Positions 22,296-32,864 are shown, numbered from the stretch's first letter. The stretch is 64,000 bases of DNA from Leptasterias polaris (GCA_037783415.1 JAZGTN010000163.1:1426001-1490000); one strand, 5' to 3'. Notes: generated by a model from the sequence alone, not told the origin. Translations and numbers: made by a program.

Positions 22296-24131
22296 AATTT
22301 GCTTTGGGGCGGGGGGTGTATGAAAACCGTGAACCCCGGTTGCGGCTGCCGAGCGGGGCACTGGGAGCCAACAACGGCTGTGGGGAAGAATAGGGGTTAG
22401 CTGGACTAGCAGATGGAGTACGACCTGCAGCTCTATACGGTTGTAAGGGCTTGCGAGGGAAGCGGGGGCCAGAGCCCTGTTTCCCGCCACGACCAGGGCC
22501 AGAGACATTCTGGGAAGACTTGCGTTGATTAATTTTGTCTGTTGCTTTAATGCGTTTGGCCTCTTCTTCGAGGGTCTGTTGAAATTTACCCGCAAAGAGG
22601 TCAGTACCCAAGCGAGGGAGGGCTTCGAGTCGAGACCGAGCCCCCTCGGTGGGGAGAAAAATAGCATCAAGGACGTTACCCCGCCGGGTAGAAGTAGCAA
22701 GAGCGGATACCCGGGTGAACTGGTCCATGCAGATGCGTAAGCTGTCGTCCAGGCAGCGGAAAGCCAGCTCAACTGCATTTGGTGACACTGGTGAGTCTGC
22801 CTCACAGGAGCACACCAAGTACTCAGAGAGCAGTTGTAGGAAGCAAGTAACACGGAGACCAGCCCTGGAGGCCTTGTCTACCTTGACTAGGGTGTCTTCC
22901 AGTGTATTGCGTTCCTTACTTGTGAACGGAAACCTGAGGGAGGAACGCCCCCCGGAGTCTGCCGCTATTTTGTCACGTGCTGCATCAGGTAAGGTGGGAA
23001 CCGCAAGAAACTTGTCAAAATCATTTCTCGGAACCCGGAAATGGCGGACATCACGTTTAGCCACAGGGCGCCATTTTTTAACCCCTGCAATAACCTCAAT
23101 ACGGTCAGCACAGAGGCGGTCTACAGGGAGGACTGGGAAGGACTGGGCCCTAGACTCAGCTGGACCAGTGCGTTTTTTGAACGACTGGCGGGCTTCTTGA
23201 TCAAGTGTAGGGTCCTCCTCCTTCGGGATATTTAGGACACGAACCATATCCTGAATAACCCGGCGCAGTCTAATGTAAGCTGTGGAAAGCATGACAGAGT
23301 CCCCCGATTCATTGCCTGAAGAATAACAAACAGGTGGATCAGGATGAGAAGACTCTCCGTCCCCAGGGGGTAAGAGGGCTGTAGCTTCTTTAGCCCTATC
23401 TGGATTAGGCTCTGTCCCACGGGAGAGGGAAGCCAAAGGAGCAGGGCCCAAATGTCGTGGACGAGAATCAGAATTATCTGAGAACTCATCATAGTAGCTG
23501 TGAGTTGTCTCAGCATTGAGCGGGTGGAAGTGCTAGAGCGGCGATGGCGTCGCTCACCAGCCGAAAAGCTAGACGAAGAAGCGGACCCATCCGAGGACAG
23601 GGAGCTCTGACTAGAGTAACGCCGTTTCTTCTTGCGATGTCGTCTGCCTCGGTCAGATTGACGAGCTGGGCAAGACGACTTGCGCTCTGAAGAGTTGGGT
23701 GTGGAAGAGGCCATGCTTTTAGGTCTCGCTCCAGAAACCGGAGCCCCGGAGGGGGCGGTTGGAGTAGCAGAGTCCAAGGTACCGGAAGCTAGAGGCCCGG
23801 AAGGCGTAGCTCCGGGACGCTTACAGAGTGTAGATTTGTCCTTCTTGGGCTTTTTAATGCTTGGATTAGAGACTGGAGGCCCCGGATGGTCAGCCTTAAC
23901 AAGCATGCCTGAAGTGCTGGGGGCCAGAGGCCCGGAAAGCGTGTCCCCAGCAAGAGCATCATCATTAAGCATAGGGACTGGAGGCCCGAGAGGCGCAGCC
24001 CTAGCATTAGCATCTGAAATGTTACCAGGAGCCAGAGGCACGGAAAGCATGTCCCCGGTAATGGAAACAGAAGGGGAGCGAGGCCGAAGCCGCGCCGACG
24101 ACGCAGTGCGTCTCGAACAGCGAGAGTCTGC

Positions 24132-24134
<3 letters not shown>
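22261..24134 (-). pseudogene. DIRS gag-like ORF1 (one frameshift)
   Basis: Starts at the ATG at 24134, immediately downstream of an A tract. The N-terminal ~200 residues are Pro/Ser/Ala-rich with repeated GPPV/SGPLA motifs, then a basic Ser-rich block (SDRGRRHRKKKRRYSSQSS). Near 23530 the reading switches frame and continues to the stop at 22261. That second part has a conserved-looking core (LSTAYIRLRRVIQDMVRVL, FRVPRNDFDKFL, RVTCFLQLLSEYLVC) and a Gly/Arg/Pro-rich tail. The role is probably RNA packaging, by position; there is no zinc knuckle. Confidence 0.8.

Positions 24135-24160
<26 letters not shown>
24135..24160 (-). other. A tract immediately before the DIRS gag start
   Basis: About 25 consecutive T on the plus strand, that is A on the coding strand, abut the gag ATG with no intervening base. 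It could be an unstable homopolymer, a capture of a poly-A, or a leader feature. Confidence 0.9.
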
Positions 24161-24167
<7 letters not shown>

Positions 24168-24319
24168 CGAAGTTCCTTATCTTACGAGCGAAGAAAACGA
24201 AAACGGTAAAGATAAATTAATAATAAAGACGATACAAACTTTGTATACTCTTGTCCTGAAAGCTTATACAATACGTTCGAAGACGGAAATCCAAACACGT
24301 CCGTTCACGTCGAACACTA

Positions 24320-24484
24320 GAGAAAAAGAGGTCGAGTTATCCAACACATGGGGCCAGGATAGGGAATGTATGGGCTCTTGAGGGCGCTGTTGTGGTGTGG
24401 TAAAAAAGAATCTAGTGAAAGCCTATGGCTAGGGCAAATATGCAATTGTAGGTTTAACAGGTAAGGGAGTCCCTGAAGTGGACT
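24320..24484 (-). repeat. DIRS 5' inverted terminal repeat with outer end
   Basis: 24320-24464 pairs with 18953-18809. The outer 20 bp (GGGAGTCCCTGAAGTGGACT) are unique to this end and are complemented at 19071-19090. Confidence 0.93.
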
Positions 24485-25274
24485 AACTGAAGCTGTGTGT
24501 TGGTTGATCGTGAGAATATCTCTGTGTGAGAGGATTGACGAAAGCTGAGTGCTTGTCGATCTTTTTGTGGTAGCAGTCCGTCGCTGAGTTGACCAACGCT
24601 CGTCGTGTGGTTGACGGGCAAGATTGTTGTTCAGGGTATTGGGCTGTGTGTGTGAAGCCGTACATCTCAGGGGGCGCGCGTGAGTTGAAGTGGGAAAGAC
24701 TGTGCTGTGTGCTGCTCTACTTCTCCTCTACAGGTCGGCTGCGGCACTCGTGTGGGTGACTGTGCTTTGTGCTTTAGTAAACCCCACTGTGTGGTTGATA
24801 TAGCTGGGCTATTTTACACGTGGTTGACATTGCGGTGTGCTTGTTAGCGCATATTGCATTGACCTCTACTAAAGTGGTTGACTAGTGGATTTGTAGTGCT
24901 GCTTAGGCACGAAACTCACGGGTAAAAGTTGAGTAGAACGTGGGTGTTTTTAGCAAGTAACCAGTATTTCATTATATGATGTACTTGATATCTGTATTAT
25001 TCATTGAGTGTGGTTGACATTGAAGAGGTTGACAATTAAACCACATGGCTGATGTTTGTTGTTCATAAACCTATTGTTCAACTGTGTATTATTTAGGGAA
25101 TTGTGTGTATTCTGACAGAGAGGTTTGCAATCATTTATAATCGGGCGGTATACTTCCTCCCAAAAGAATCTCGCCACTCAGCCTTAAGTCCGCTTAGTGA
25201 CTTTAACTTGAGCTAGCAAGGGAAAGGGTCCGAGTTAATAATCACAGACTGGAAAACGGTCTGTGCCCGCCACA
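24485..25274 (+). repeat. 3' LTR of gypsy, right part
   Basis: Resumes exactly where 18764 stopped and is collinear with 12606-13394 of the 5' LTR, differing by scattered substitutions. Ends GCCCGCCACA. Confidence 0.95.
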
Positions 25275-25947
25275 ATATGTTGTAAAATCCCTTACAGGAG
25301 GTTATTGTGTAAGCCCAGATTCCAGACCTTTGTCCTGAATGGACAAGGCTGGTCAAGGGAGGTCAGTCCGAGTGTTCCAAGGATCCAGCATACCATGGCA
25401 GATTTTCGGCTGGGCTCACGGCCGAGGCTCTGCAAATCATGGGGAGTGCCTACACATTTTCATCGCATGACAACATCAAATCCCACCTTTATTTTCATTT
25501 ATGTGTGCTCATGGTAAAACTTGCTTTTGTTCCCATTGTGAATACAATGTATCTCCTATACTATTTAAATTGTGAAGCACCCTCTACGTTTCCCATTGTA
25601 TTTCGCGGGCTTTCCATGCCCAAGGCGCCATTCTAATATTGGTGCACGAACCAAATGTAACGTGTTTTTCTGTCTTCACCATTTTACAGTTACATGTATG
25701 ACCCCTTTAAGTTTTAATATTTATTAAATACTTTTGTTAGTAACATCTCTTGAGTAATGAAGGATTTAATGTATTTCTTTAACTTGTTTACATTTGTGCT
25801 ACTTGGTAATTTTTAAGCATTTCGTGAGGAATTATGTCCAAGAGTAACGTGTTTTGCCAAGACGGCGATTCAGCAATTGTTGTAATAAAGATCATTTTAA
25901 AGTTTCTATTTAGCATATAGTTATAAGACATTAGGCATTCTGATATA
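25275..25947. other. Host intron DNA with a ~50-bp repeat
   Basis: No gene seen. The segment 25639-25691 (CCATTTTACAG at its end) is repeated directly at 26649-26699, just beyond the MITE that follows. Confidence 0.5.
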
Positions 25948-26647
25948 GACTGTGCAAGTCTCGCGCGCATTCGAACTTCCGGGACCATAGTGGTCCCAAC
26001 CATATGGAGTTTTACGTGGGCGAGATTTTGTTTCGTCAATTATTTTAGTTTAACGTAGGTTATGACCTAGAAAATTATACATGTTGTTGGGAATGTAATA
26101 CTAAGTGATAACAAAATATGAAAGTAAAACCAATTCAACAATATAACGAAGAAAACCCGAGAATTAAACTTGACCTCAGCTTCCGGTTATTGCAAAAAAT
26201 TAAGAATTTTGTGCTCACCTCCGATCATAAAACTTATCTAAAAGCTTGTTTTGGATGCGCGATTATAATCGCCAAATGCTCGAATTGCAAAGCGAACCCT
26301 TTTCATTGCAGTCTATGGTGTTGAGGCGTCGGCATTCCTCTTTAAAATGCGATACCGGTCAATTTAAAACCCGTTTGACCTTCACGAATCTGCGTAAGGG
26401 GTTTCTAAAAAGTTATCAAAAAAGCATCCTTGTCCCAGAGTTTTAATTTGTTTTTAATAATAATTAACACACTTTGGCGTATTTTTTTAAAAAGCTAAAA
26501 CTAATTTCATAAAATTGTAATGATTTATTTTTGTTGTTCAGATTTTGTCATGAGATATAATTTAAAACAAAGATTTGATTTCAGAAATAAAAATGTTCTT
26601 CATTTGACGTGTTTTCTCGTTCGGATACGTGCGAGACTTGCACAGTC
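25948..26647. mobile_element. TA-flanked MITE (Tc1/mariner-like ends)
   Basis: A 700-bp element with 29-bp terminal inverted repeats beginning GACTGTGCAAGTCTCG (3 mismatches), flanked by TA on both sides. Just inside the left end is a hairpin GGGACCATAGTGGTCCC. No transposase is encoded. A related end fragment lies near 44535-44600. Assignment to Tc1/mariner rests only on the TA duplication. Confidence 0.7.
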
Positions 26648-27844
26648 TATTGGTACAAGAACCTATGTAACGTGTTTTCCTGTCTTCACCATTTTACAGA
26701 GAATGAAACGGCATGACAGAAGAATTACGCTTCCCCATAATCCAATTGACTCAAACAAACAAGGGTCACAAATTGGTGGAAGATCCAGGGAACGATCCCG
26801 GTACCACCTCTCAGGGCCGTGACATTCTTATTATTTATTTCTATAATATTGTTTAAATTTTTATTTTATTTTTAAATTTGTATAGCTTATATATTTCAAT
26901 ATTAAAAAAACAAAATTAAGTAAACTTATTTTATTATTTCTTTGTTTTCTGTGCTTCGCAGTACTTTAAAGGGTGTGTACAACATTGGTAACAATGAAAA
27001 TATAAAATGTTCACAAATTTGCACATATTTTACACAGTATAAAGATGGTCATGGTGGAAAACTTCCCTTGAAATAGTTTTGCTGGAAATGCCATAGTTTT
27101 GGGGAAATTAGTAAAATAATTGTATTTATACTGCAGGATAAATTCCGATGTTTGAAAAGAAGTTAAAACACATAAGGGTGTTTTCACTGTTTTCTTATGA
27201 CTCCGAAGACCGATTTAGCTTAAACCTTTACAGGTTTGTTATTTCATGTATATGTTGGGTCACATCAAGTGTGGATACAGGTCTTTGGCAATTACCAATG
27301 TTGTACACACCCTTTAAGGAGATCCACTCGATTGGGATTCAGTTTGCATCTGTACCTTCAGTTTTTTATGGTATCATTTAAATGTTTTTGGCTGTCTGTT
27401 TTGTAACCGTTTTTGTATTTCTCTGTAAAATACTAAATGAAATTATATGAGAGTGATTCAGAACTCTTTTCCTCAGTGTTGTCTATCTCTAAAGCTAACG
27501 GAAGAAATTCAAGTTGATTCCAAACTAACAAAACTTGTTACAATTTTATAGATTTTTGTTGATTTTGTGCAAACTCACAAAGATTTATATTAACTACATT
27601 TGATTAGCTCTGAAATTCTAGGCCTGCTTTTAAGTTCCTAACCTTAACCATTCCAGATCCTTCTTTATTCTCTTGTCAAATTGAAGGATTAAGAAGGACT
27701 GATAGGCTCAAATAACAATTGCTTATTACTGGGTCAGGCATTCCAACTTTACTTAAAGTCCAAACAATTTGCTGTTTGGTGCAGAGGAGAGGAGAGGAGG
27801 AGATTGTCAGATTGAGGTCACCTGTAGGCAAAAGGGCCCATCAG
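26648..27844. other. Host intron DNA, nothing recognised
   Basis: AT-rich. It carries the second copy of the ~50-bp direct repeat (26649-26699). A 100-codon frame at 26520-26822 overlaps the MITE end and has no recognisable domain. Confidence 0.45.
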
Positions 27845-28200
27845 GGAGTAATATTTAGGTGTTCGGGCAATCCGCCTGGGACACCTATTGTTTTTGTACG
27901 TTTAAAAAAAAGTACTTCTTCCCCCGCGATTGTCCGCCAAAAAATGTTTATGTTTGAAAACTCATAACTCCCGAACCACACATTGGATTTTTACAACAAA
28001 TACATCATCAAGACATTGGAAAAGTATTTAATAAATTCACAAACGCTACAGAGTGTGGCTCCACTTGACCTTGAACTCTTACACAAAGTGTGACCTGTGT
28101 GACCTTTACTTCTGGTCGAAACCAGAAGTAGAAGTGAAAATTAATATTCCTATGCTTAGTTTTGTGATCCGAAGATATAATGATCCACAACTAAGACTAG
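27845..28200. repeat. Dispersed palindrome-rich repeat, short member
   Basis: Starts with an AGGTGTTCGGGC...ACACCT half-decayed hairpin (27858) and continues with ATAACTCCCGAACCACACATTGG, TTGACCTTGAACTC and a dyad CTTCTGGTCGAAACCAGAAG (about 28110). It matches the order of motifs in the members at 57480-57840. Confidence 0.7.
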
Positions 28201-28688
28201 ATCTCTTTGTATGAAATAAAGTTTGACCCCTGGGCCTTTCATTAAGAAAAATGACATAATAATTTTCCACAGCTTTTAAGGCTTTGGGATTGTCATTATG
28301 ACACACGAAAACTTGAACACCTAGGGTTTGTAATTTTACAAACACTACATTTCTAGTTTTATTTATTTCTTGTTTATCCTGGGCAATCCATTCAGTAAGA
28401 AACACTCACTGATCTCCCATGGATCCCAGCTTACATAACAACCAACAAATAATGATTAACATTAAATACAAAAAGGTTAAAGGGAAAAACAATGCACATT
28501 CATTAAGAATCACTAGAATCACTCATAAAAACTACACAATTGCCAAAAAAATGATGGGAAAAGTAAAAGGGAAGAAAATCCACTACCATTGGAGTATTAA
28601 AAGAGAATGGAGTAAAAGAGAAAAACTATGATTTTCTAAAAACTGTTTGCCTAGAGCTGATGACTTATTAACAGAAAAATCAACTTAC
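28201..28688. other. Host intron DNA, nothing recognised
   Basis: Non-coding stretch between the dispersed repeat and the exon whose donor lies at 28688-28680. No motif seen. Confidence 0.4.
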
Positions 28689-28805
28689 AAATGTCCTGAC
28701 TATCCCAGTTTTTGAAGACTCCGGCAAAGTAACTGTAGTAAAAACAGTGGCAACTACAAGCCTGGCTTCGCCAAGGTTGGCAAGGCTTTTCAACTCTAAC
28801 TGAAT
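28689..28805 (-). CDS. Host exon: 39-codon beta-rich segment
   Basis: 117 nt, acceptor GCCAATACACAG and donor GTAAGTTGAT. Read from its first base it gives 39 uninterrupted codons (IQLELKSLANLGEARLVVA...), and both neighbours (29278 upstream, 12171 downstream) also start or end on codon borders, so the phase 0-0 fit is exact. The family is not recognised; hydrophobic-alternating sequence suggests beta strands. A different frame through the same exon is also open, so the phase agreement is what decides. Confidence 0.65.
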
Positions 28806-29277
28806 CTGTGTATTGGCAAAAAAGAAAAATTACTTGAATAGGAAAAACAAAACAAAACTTTGAAACCGACCTTTTCTGAAACATTTCACTGAATTACGTC
28901 ACACTTACGAACAAAGTTATAAATACATGTACGAAAAGGATAGGGATTTTCTGACTGCGCTAGGTTTTGAAAGGTTTTAAACTCAACCTTATTCAGGTTA
29001 TAATAGAAAAGTAGGGTAACAGTGAACTTTTATAGGGTAGAAGTCTCTCATGAATGACACTCCTGTTGCAAACTTATCATATCGAGTGGACATTGATAAG
29101 TATTGTTCTTGTAAAAAATAGTTCTTGGCCTGACGGTAAAACCCAAGCAGAGTCTTTCTTGAAGGCTAAATGACAACACAACACACACAAAAGGTATATT
29201 GGTGTACAGTGGCAAAACTGGGGGGGGGGGGGCATTTATCCAGAACGATTTTTATTTGATTATTTTCATTCACTCAC
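28806..29277. other. Intron
   Basis: 472-nt intron between two phase-matched exons, GTGAGTGAAT...CACAG. It includes a 13-14-base G run at 29219-29232. Confidence 0.6.
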
Positions 29278-29426
29278 CGCAAAAAGGAATGTGGTTGATG
29301 TAGCGTCAGATGGTGCCCTGTATCTGAACAGCGTACTTGAGTTCACTCGGGGTTCAGCTATGGTTGCATTCATCCAGCTGCTTTGTTGTGAACATGCCCC
29401 GACAAAGACAACATCCTCGCAGTTCC
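29278..29426 (-). CDS. Host exon: Cys-containing segment after the LDLa module
   Basis: 149 nt, acceptor TTTTTAAG, donor GTGAGTGAAT. It starts two bases into a codon, matching the one base left by the LDLa exon (or by the possible micro-exon 30247-30224), and ends on a codon border. It reads NCEDVVFVGACSQQSSWMN... and continues with two potential N-glycosylation sites (WMNATI, RVNSST). The pair of Cys and the glycosylation sequons suit an extracellular protein. No family recognised. Confidence 0.7.
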
Positions 29427-30405
29427 CTTAAAAAGAAAAATTGATTTAAGCTTTTTGAAAATCGTAAGTTAATTTCACGCAAAAAACCACAACATAAAAA
29501 ATTAAATTAGTTATATATTTAAAGTAGGCCTGGAATTACACGGAGGCTACAGAGTATGGCCTCTGTTTCCCTGGTCTTGGCCTTGGGGCCCCTTCAAAAG
29601 TTTCTCAAAGACTTTAAGGTTTCCCAATGGAAGTGCCTTTTCAAATTGAAAATGGCCTTGCCCTCTCAAAGACAAATTTCAGACCCTTGAAAGGTTTACT
29701 TTTCAATAAACATTCGAGTCAACTGTGAAAGTTTGATCTAATTTGATGACAACGAAACAAGAGTTTTTGCTTTATCCGTGATTTTATGCCAGCTCATTGT
29801 TTTTACTTCATCAGTGATTTTATGCGAGCTCATTATACATTTTGATTGCACCCATCATTGTGATTTTGTTTGTTTCTTTTCTTCTTCCTCTTCTTTTTTT
29901 TTGGGGGGGGGGTTGGTGATTGGTTAAGGGGAGGGTCATGTGGACATCCATGCTTTGTCTCTAACTTTATCATTTCAGACGGAAAATAATTCTCTGGATG
30001 ATTGGTACCGGTATAAACTTCATAATCAGTCAGTGTCCGAATTGGCAGCTTCAGCTACAGTTATGGCTGCTGCTAAGAATGTTCCGTTCTTAAACGCATG
30101 ATGATGCAGTGATCCAGCCAAAGCCATAGCCACCAAGTCAGATACAGCCTTAGTGACATTTCAGATTGAATCTAATCAGACTGAAAACACTTGTTGTGTT
30201 CATAATTTAACCCATATACCCACCTGACTGGTCACAGTACGTGAACACTGCAGTGCCTGCCTAAGCCCGTTTAGCACGTATTGCAACTTAACAATAAACA
30301 TTCATTACATGTATGTACTGCCTTGCAATAAATCATACCCCAAACAAACTGAACACTGTTTAAGAAAGCTCATCACACTTTAATGTGATAAACATTTTAC
30401 CATAT
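29427..30405. other. Intron DNA, source of a later-duplicated segment
   Basis: Non-coding except for the possible micro-exon. 30013-30348 is present a second time at 31587-31916 inside the neighbouring foldback element. There are G runs near 29902. Confidence 0.6.
30224..30247 (-). CDS. Possible 24-nt micro-exon of the host gene
   Basis: Minus strand: a CTGCAG acceptor-like border, 24 nt, then donor GTGGGTATAT. The length is a multiple of three and in the phase demanded by its neighbours it reads VFTYCDQS before the NCEDVV of the next exon. A 33-nt version (from 30256) also preserves phase. The upstream tract is pyrimidine-poor, so this is tentative; RNA evidence would decide. Confidence 0.3.
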
Positions 30406-30455
30406 TTCCAGTCTCATATCTACGGAGCTTTTAAAGGGACATGCGTGAAAAAAAC

Positions 30456-30645
30456 CCTTTGGAAACAAATTTGCGTGCGAACAAAACAAATTTGCATGCG
30501 AACGAAAAAAAATTGCGTGCGAACGAAACAAAATCTGCTTGCGAACGAATAAAAATCTACGTGCGAACGAATAAAAATCTGGTTGCGAACGAATAAAAAT
30601 CTGCGTGCGAACGAAAAAAATCTGCGTGCGAACGAAAACAAGCGA
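30456..30645. repeat. 21-bp minisatellite, left arm
   Basis: About nine units of (TGCGTGCGAACGAAAAAAAT)-like sequence, the reverse complement of the right-arm unit, with a T/A-rich spacer varying by unit. Confidence 0.92.
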
Positions 30646-30859
30646 ACCCACGCGCGCACGTGAGGGGCTATGGCGTGTCAAACGTTGCAATATTCGATAT
30701 ATTTGAATTTTGTTAAATATATATTATAATGCGATCATGCGATAATTGTCTAGATATGCGAAAATTTGTTATATATATTTGATAATTTTTAAAAATATAT
30801 ATATTAAACAATTATCGCATGATCGCATATAATATATATTTAAAAAATTTCAAATATAT

Positions 30860-31504
30860 CGTCGCGCGTACCACGAACCGACCTAACTCGTACACAGTAT
30901 AAAAAAACATGTTTGGAGAAAATCCCGAATGAAGTTGCACTATTTTTCAAACTGCTGTTTCGGGTTCTGCTAACTATTTGTATACAATTTTTTAAGACAA
31001 AAATAAAGCCGACTACTTTATTAATACAGAACTGTCAATTTCATTTAATCCCCGCAACTATTTTAATTAGTAAATAATACCTAAACAGATAGGTCACTTT
31101 GTGAAAATTAAAATCCGAGTTTTGCCCGCAGAGCGCCGTGTACAAACCAATGCATAATAGAGACGTATCTAGTTAGGTCACTTTGTGAAAATACCACGCT
31201 TTGAGTTAGGTCAGTTCGTGGTACGCAAATTTTACACGCGCGCCCGAACGGCGCGCGCTGTAGCGCATAGTACATCATTGGTAAAGTGGCGTATCTAGAT
31301 AGGTCACTTTGTGAAAAGACAAAACGGCAAATCTAGTGATACGTCGTTTTTAGTAATTAGTGTAATTACAAAACTACTACGTATTTAGTTCTGAAACTTG
31401 CTGAAAATGTTAACAGTAATGAGTATATTAATAATTTGTAAAAAAAAAAAATTGCAAAAGTGTGTGATTTTTGTCAGTTAGGTCGGTTCGTGGTACGCGC
31501 GACG
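30860..31504. mobile_element. Nested MITE with 28-bp perfect TIRs
   Basis: Ends CGTCGCGCGTACCACGAACC... at 30860-30887 and the exact complement at 31477-31504, both flanked by ATATAT. The interior has repeated motifs AGGTCACTTTGTGAAAA (about 31093, 31176, 31300) and AGGTCAGTTCGTGGTACGC (31208). 645 bp, no protein. It interrupts an AT-rich palindrome of the foldback element. Confidence 0.87.
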
Positions 31505-31586
31505 ATATATACAAAAAATTCAAATATATTAAACAATTATCGCATATATATTACAAATTATCACATTATTTTGGGTTGAACAAGGA

Positions 31587-31916
31587 ATAAACTTCATAAT
31601 CAGTCAGTGTCCGAATTGGCAGCTTCAGCTACAGTTATGGCTGCTGCTAAGAATATTCTGTTCTTAAACGCATGATGATGCAGTGATCCAGCCAAAGCCA
31701 TAGCCACCAAGTCAGATACAGCCTTAGTGACATTTCAGATTGAATCTAATCAGACTGAAAACACTTGTTGTGTTCATAATTTAACCCATATACCCACCTG
31801 ACTGGTCACAGTACGTGAGCACTGCAGTGCCTGCCTAAGCCCGTTTAGCACGTATTGCAACTTAACAATAAACATTCATTATGTACTGCCTTGCAATAAA
31901 TCATACCCCAAACAAA
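31587..31916. repeat. Second copy of intron segment 30013-30348
   Basis: Direct repeat of the intron DNA lying ~400 bp upstream of the foldback element, differing by a few substitutions (for example GTTCCG to ATTCTG) and a 6-bp length change near 31880. It includes a copy of the possible micro-exon with both splice-like borders (31798-31821). Confidence 0.93.
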
Positions 31917-32139
31917 TTATCACATAAATTACAAATTATCACATAAATTACAAATTATCACATATATATTGCAAATTATCGCACATATATTACAAATTAT
32001 TGCATATAATTGCATACATAAAATGAATATCGCACATGTGTGACAATCATCGCAAATTTTTTTTATGAAACATCGCACATTATATCGAATATTGCAACGT
32101 TTGACACACCATAGCCCCTCACGTGCGCGAGTGAGTTAG

Positions 32140-32636
32140 CTTGTTTTCGTTCGCATGCAGATTTTTTTCGTTCGCACGCAGATTTTTATTCGTTCGCACG
32201 CAGATTTTTATTCGTTCGCACGCAGATTTGTATTCGTTCGCACGCAGAATTTTTTTCGTTCGCACGCAAATGTTTTTCGTTCGCACGCAAATTTTTTTCG
32301 TTCGCACGCAAATTATTTTCGTTTGCACGCAAATTATTTTCGTTCGCACGCAGATTTTGTTCGTTCGCACGCACATTTTTTTCGTTCACACGCACATTTT
32401 TTTCGTCCGCACGCAAATTATTTTCGTTCGCACGCAAATTGTTTTCGTTCGCTCGCAATTTTTTTTCGTTCGCTCGCAAATTGTTTTCGTTCGCACGCAA
32501 ATTGTTTTCGTTCGCACGCAAATTGTTTTCGTTCGTACGCAAATTATTTTCGTTCGTACGCAAATTATTTTCGTTCGCACGCAAATTTGTTTCGTTCGCA
32601 CGCAAATTTTTTTCGTTCGCGCGCAAATTTTTTCCC
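32140..32636. repeat. 21-bp minisatellite, right arm
   Basis: About 23 units of TTCGTTCGCACGCAAATTNTT with small length changes. Because the unit is 21 nt, frames on both strands stay open for up to 200 codons; these frames are artefacts. Confidence 0.95.
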
Positions 32637-32864
32637 AAGTTTTTTTTAAAGCATGTCCCTTTAAAAGCTCCCTACATATCACTGGAAGTGAGAGTACAAA
32701 GAAAGATCACTTCTTGTTCATCTACTTATTTTCTCATAATTAGACGTTGACAGCGTTTTTGTATTATACGGGAAATCGTGTAGTTTGGCAAATATGGGTT
32801 AAATCTGTAAGGGATGAGCACATTGAGAATTTCCCCGGCAAGACACGCCTTCTATTATACTTAC

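Larger units (their letters stand above)
18765..24484 (-). mobile_element. DIRS-type tyrosine-recombinase retrotransposon
   Basis: A 5.7 kb element on the minus strand, inserted into the gypsy 3' LTR without target duplication (one T is ambiguous at the junction). It has DIRS-1-type organisation: inverted terminal repeats (18809-18953 and 24320-24464), an internal complementary region (19012-19116) made of the reverse complements of the two outermost ends joined together, and genes in the order gag-like, RT/RNase H, tyrosine recombinase. Only a few frameshifts are visible (near 23530 in gag and near 19760 in the recombinase), so it is much younger than its gypsy host. Confidence 0.95.
12345..25274 (+). 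mobile_element. Ty3/gypsy LTR retrotransposon, decayed, interrupted by a DIRS element
   Basis: Two LTRs in direct orientation (12345-13394 and 18486-18764 plus 24485-25274) bracket gag, protease, RT and RNase H sequence. Without the nested DIRS insertion the element is about 7.2 kb. Several frameshifts, two in-frame stops in gag and loss of most of the integrase make it inactive. LTR termini read TGTAAC...CCACA. The 5-bp flanks (AAACA left, ATATG right) do not match, so I see no target duplication. It lies in a host intron, antisense to the gene. Confidence 0.93.
30406..32687. mobile_element. Foldback element with minisatellite arms
   Basis: The outer ends are inverted: TTCCAGT...GAGCTTTTAAAGGGACATGC on the left (30406-30446), its complement on the right (32651-32687). 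Inside each are arms of a 21-bp repeat (left 30456-30645, right 32140-32636), then a second inverted segment (30646-30705 with 32075-32135: ATATCGAATATTGCAACG and CCATAGCCCCTCACGTGCG). The centre is AT-rich and holds a nested MITE and a copy of neighbouring intron DNA. No transposase. Target duplication not identified. Confidence 0.85.

Noticed and set aside
12340..25279. Target-site duplication for the gypsy element
   Set aside because: Flanks AAACA and ATATG differ and no shift of the LTR borders gives a convincing 4-5-bp match.
26520..26822. 100-codon plus frame as a gene
   Set aside because: Spans a MITE end and a direct repeat; no motif.
32119..32750. Frames up to 200 codons on both strands
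   Set aside because: The 21-bp minisatellite unit is divisible by three and lacks stops in most frames; no domain or codon bias.
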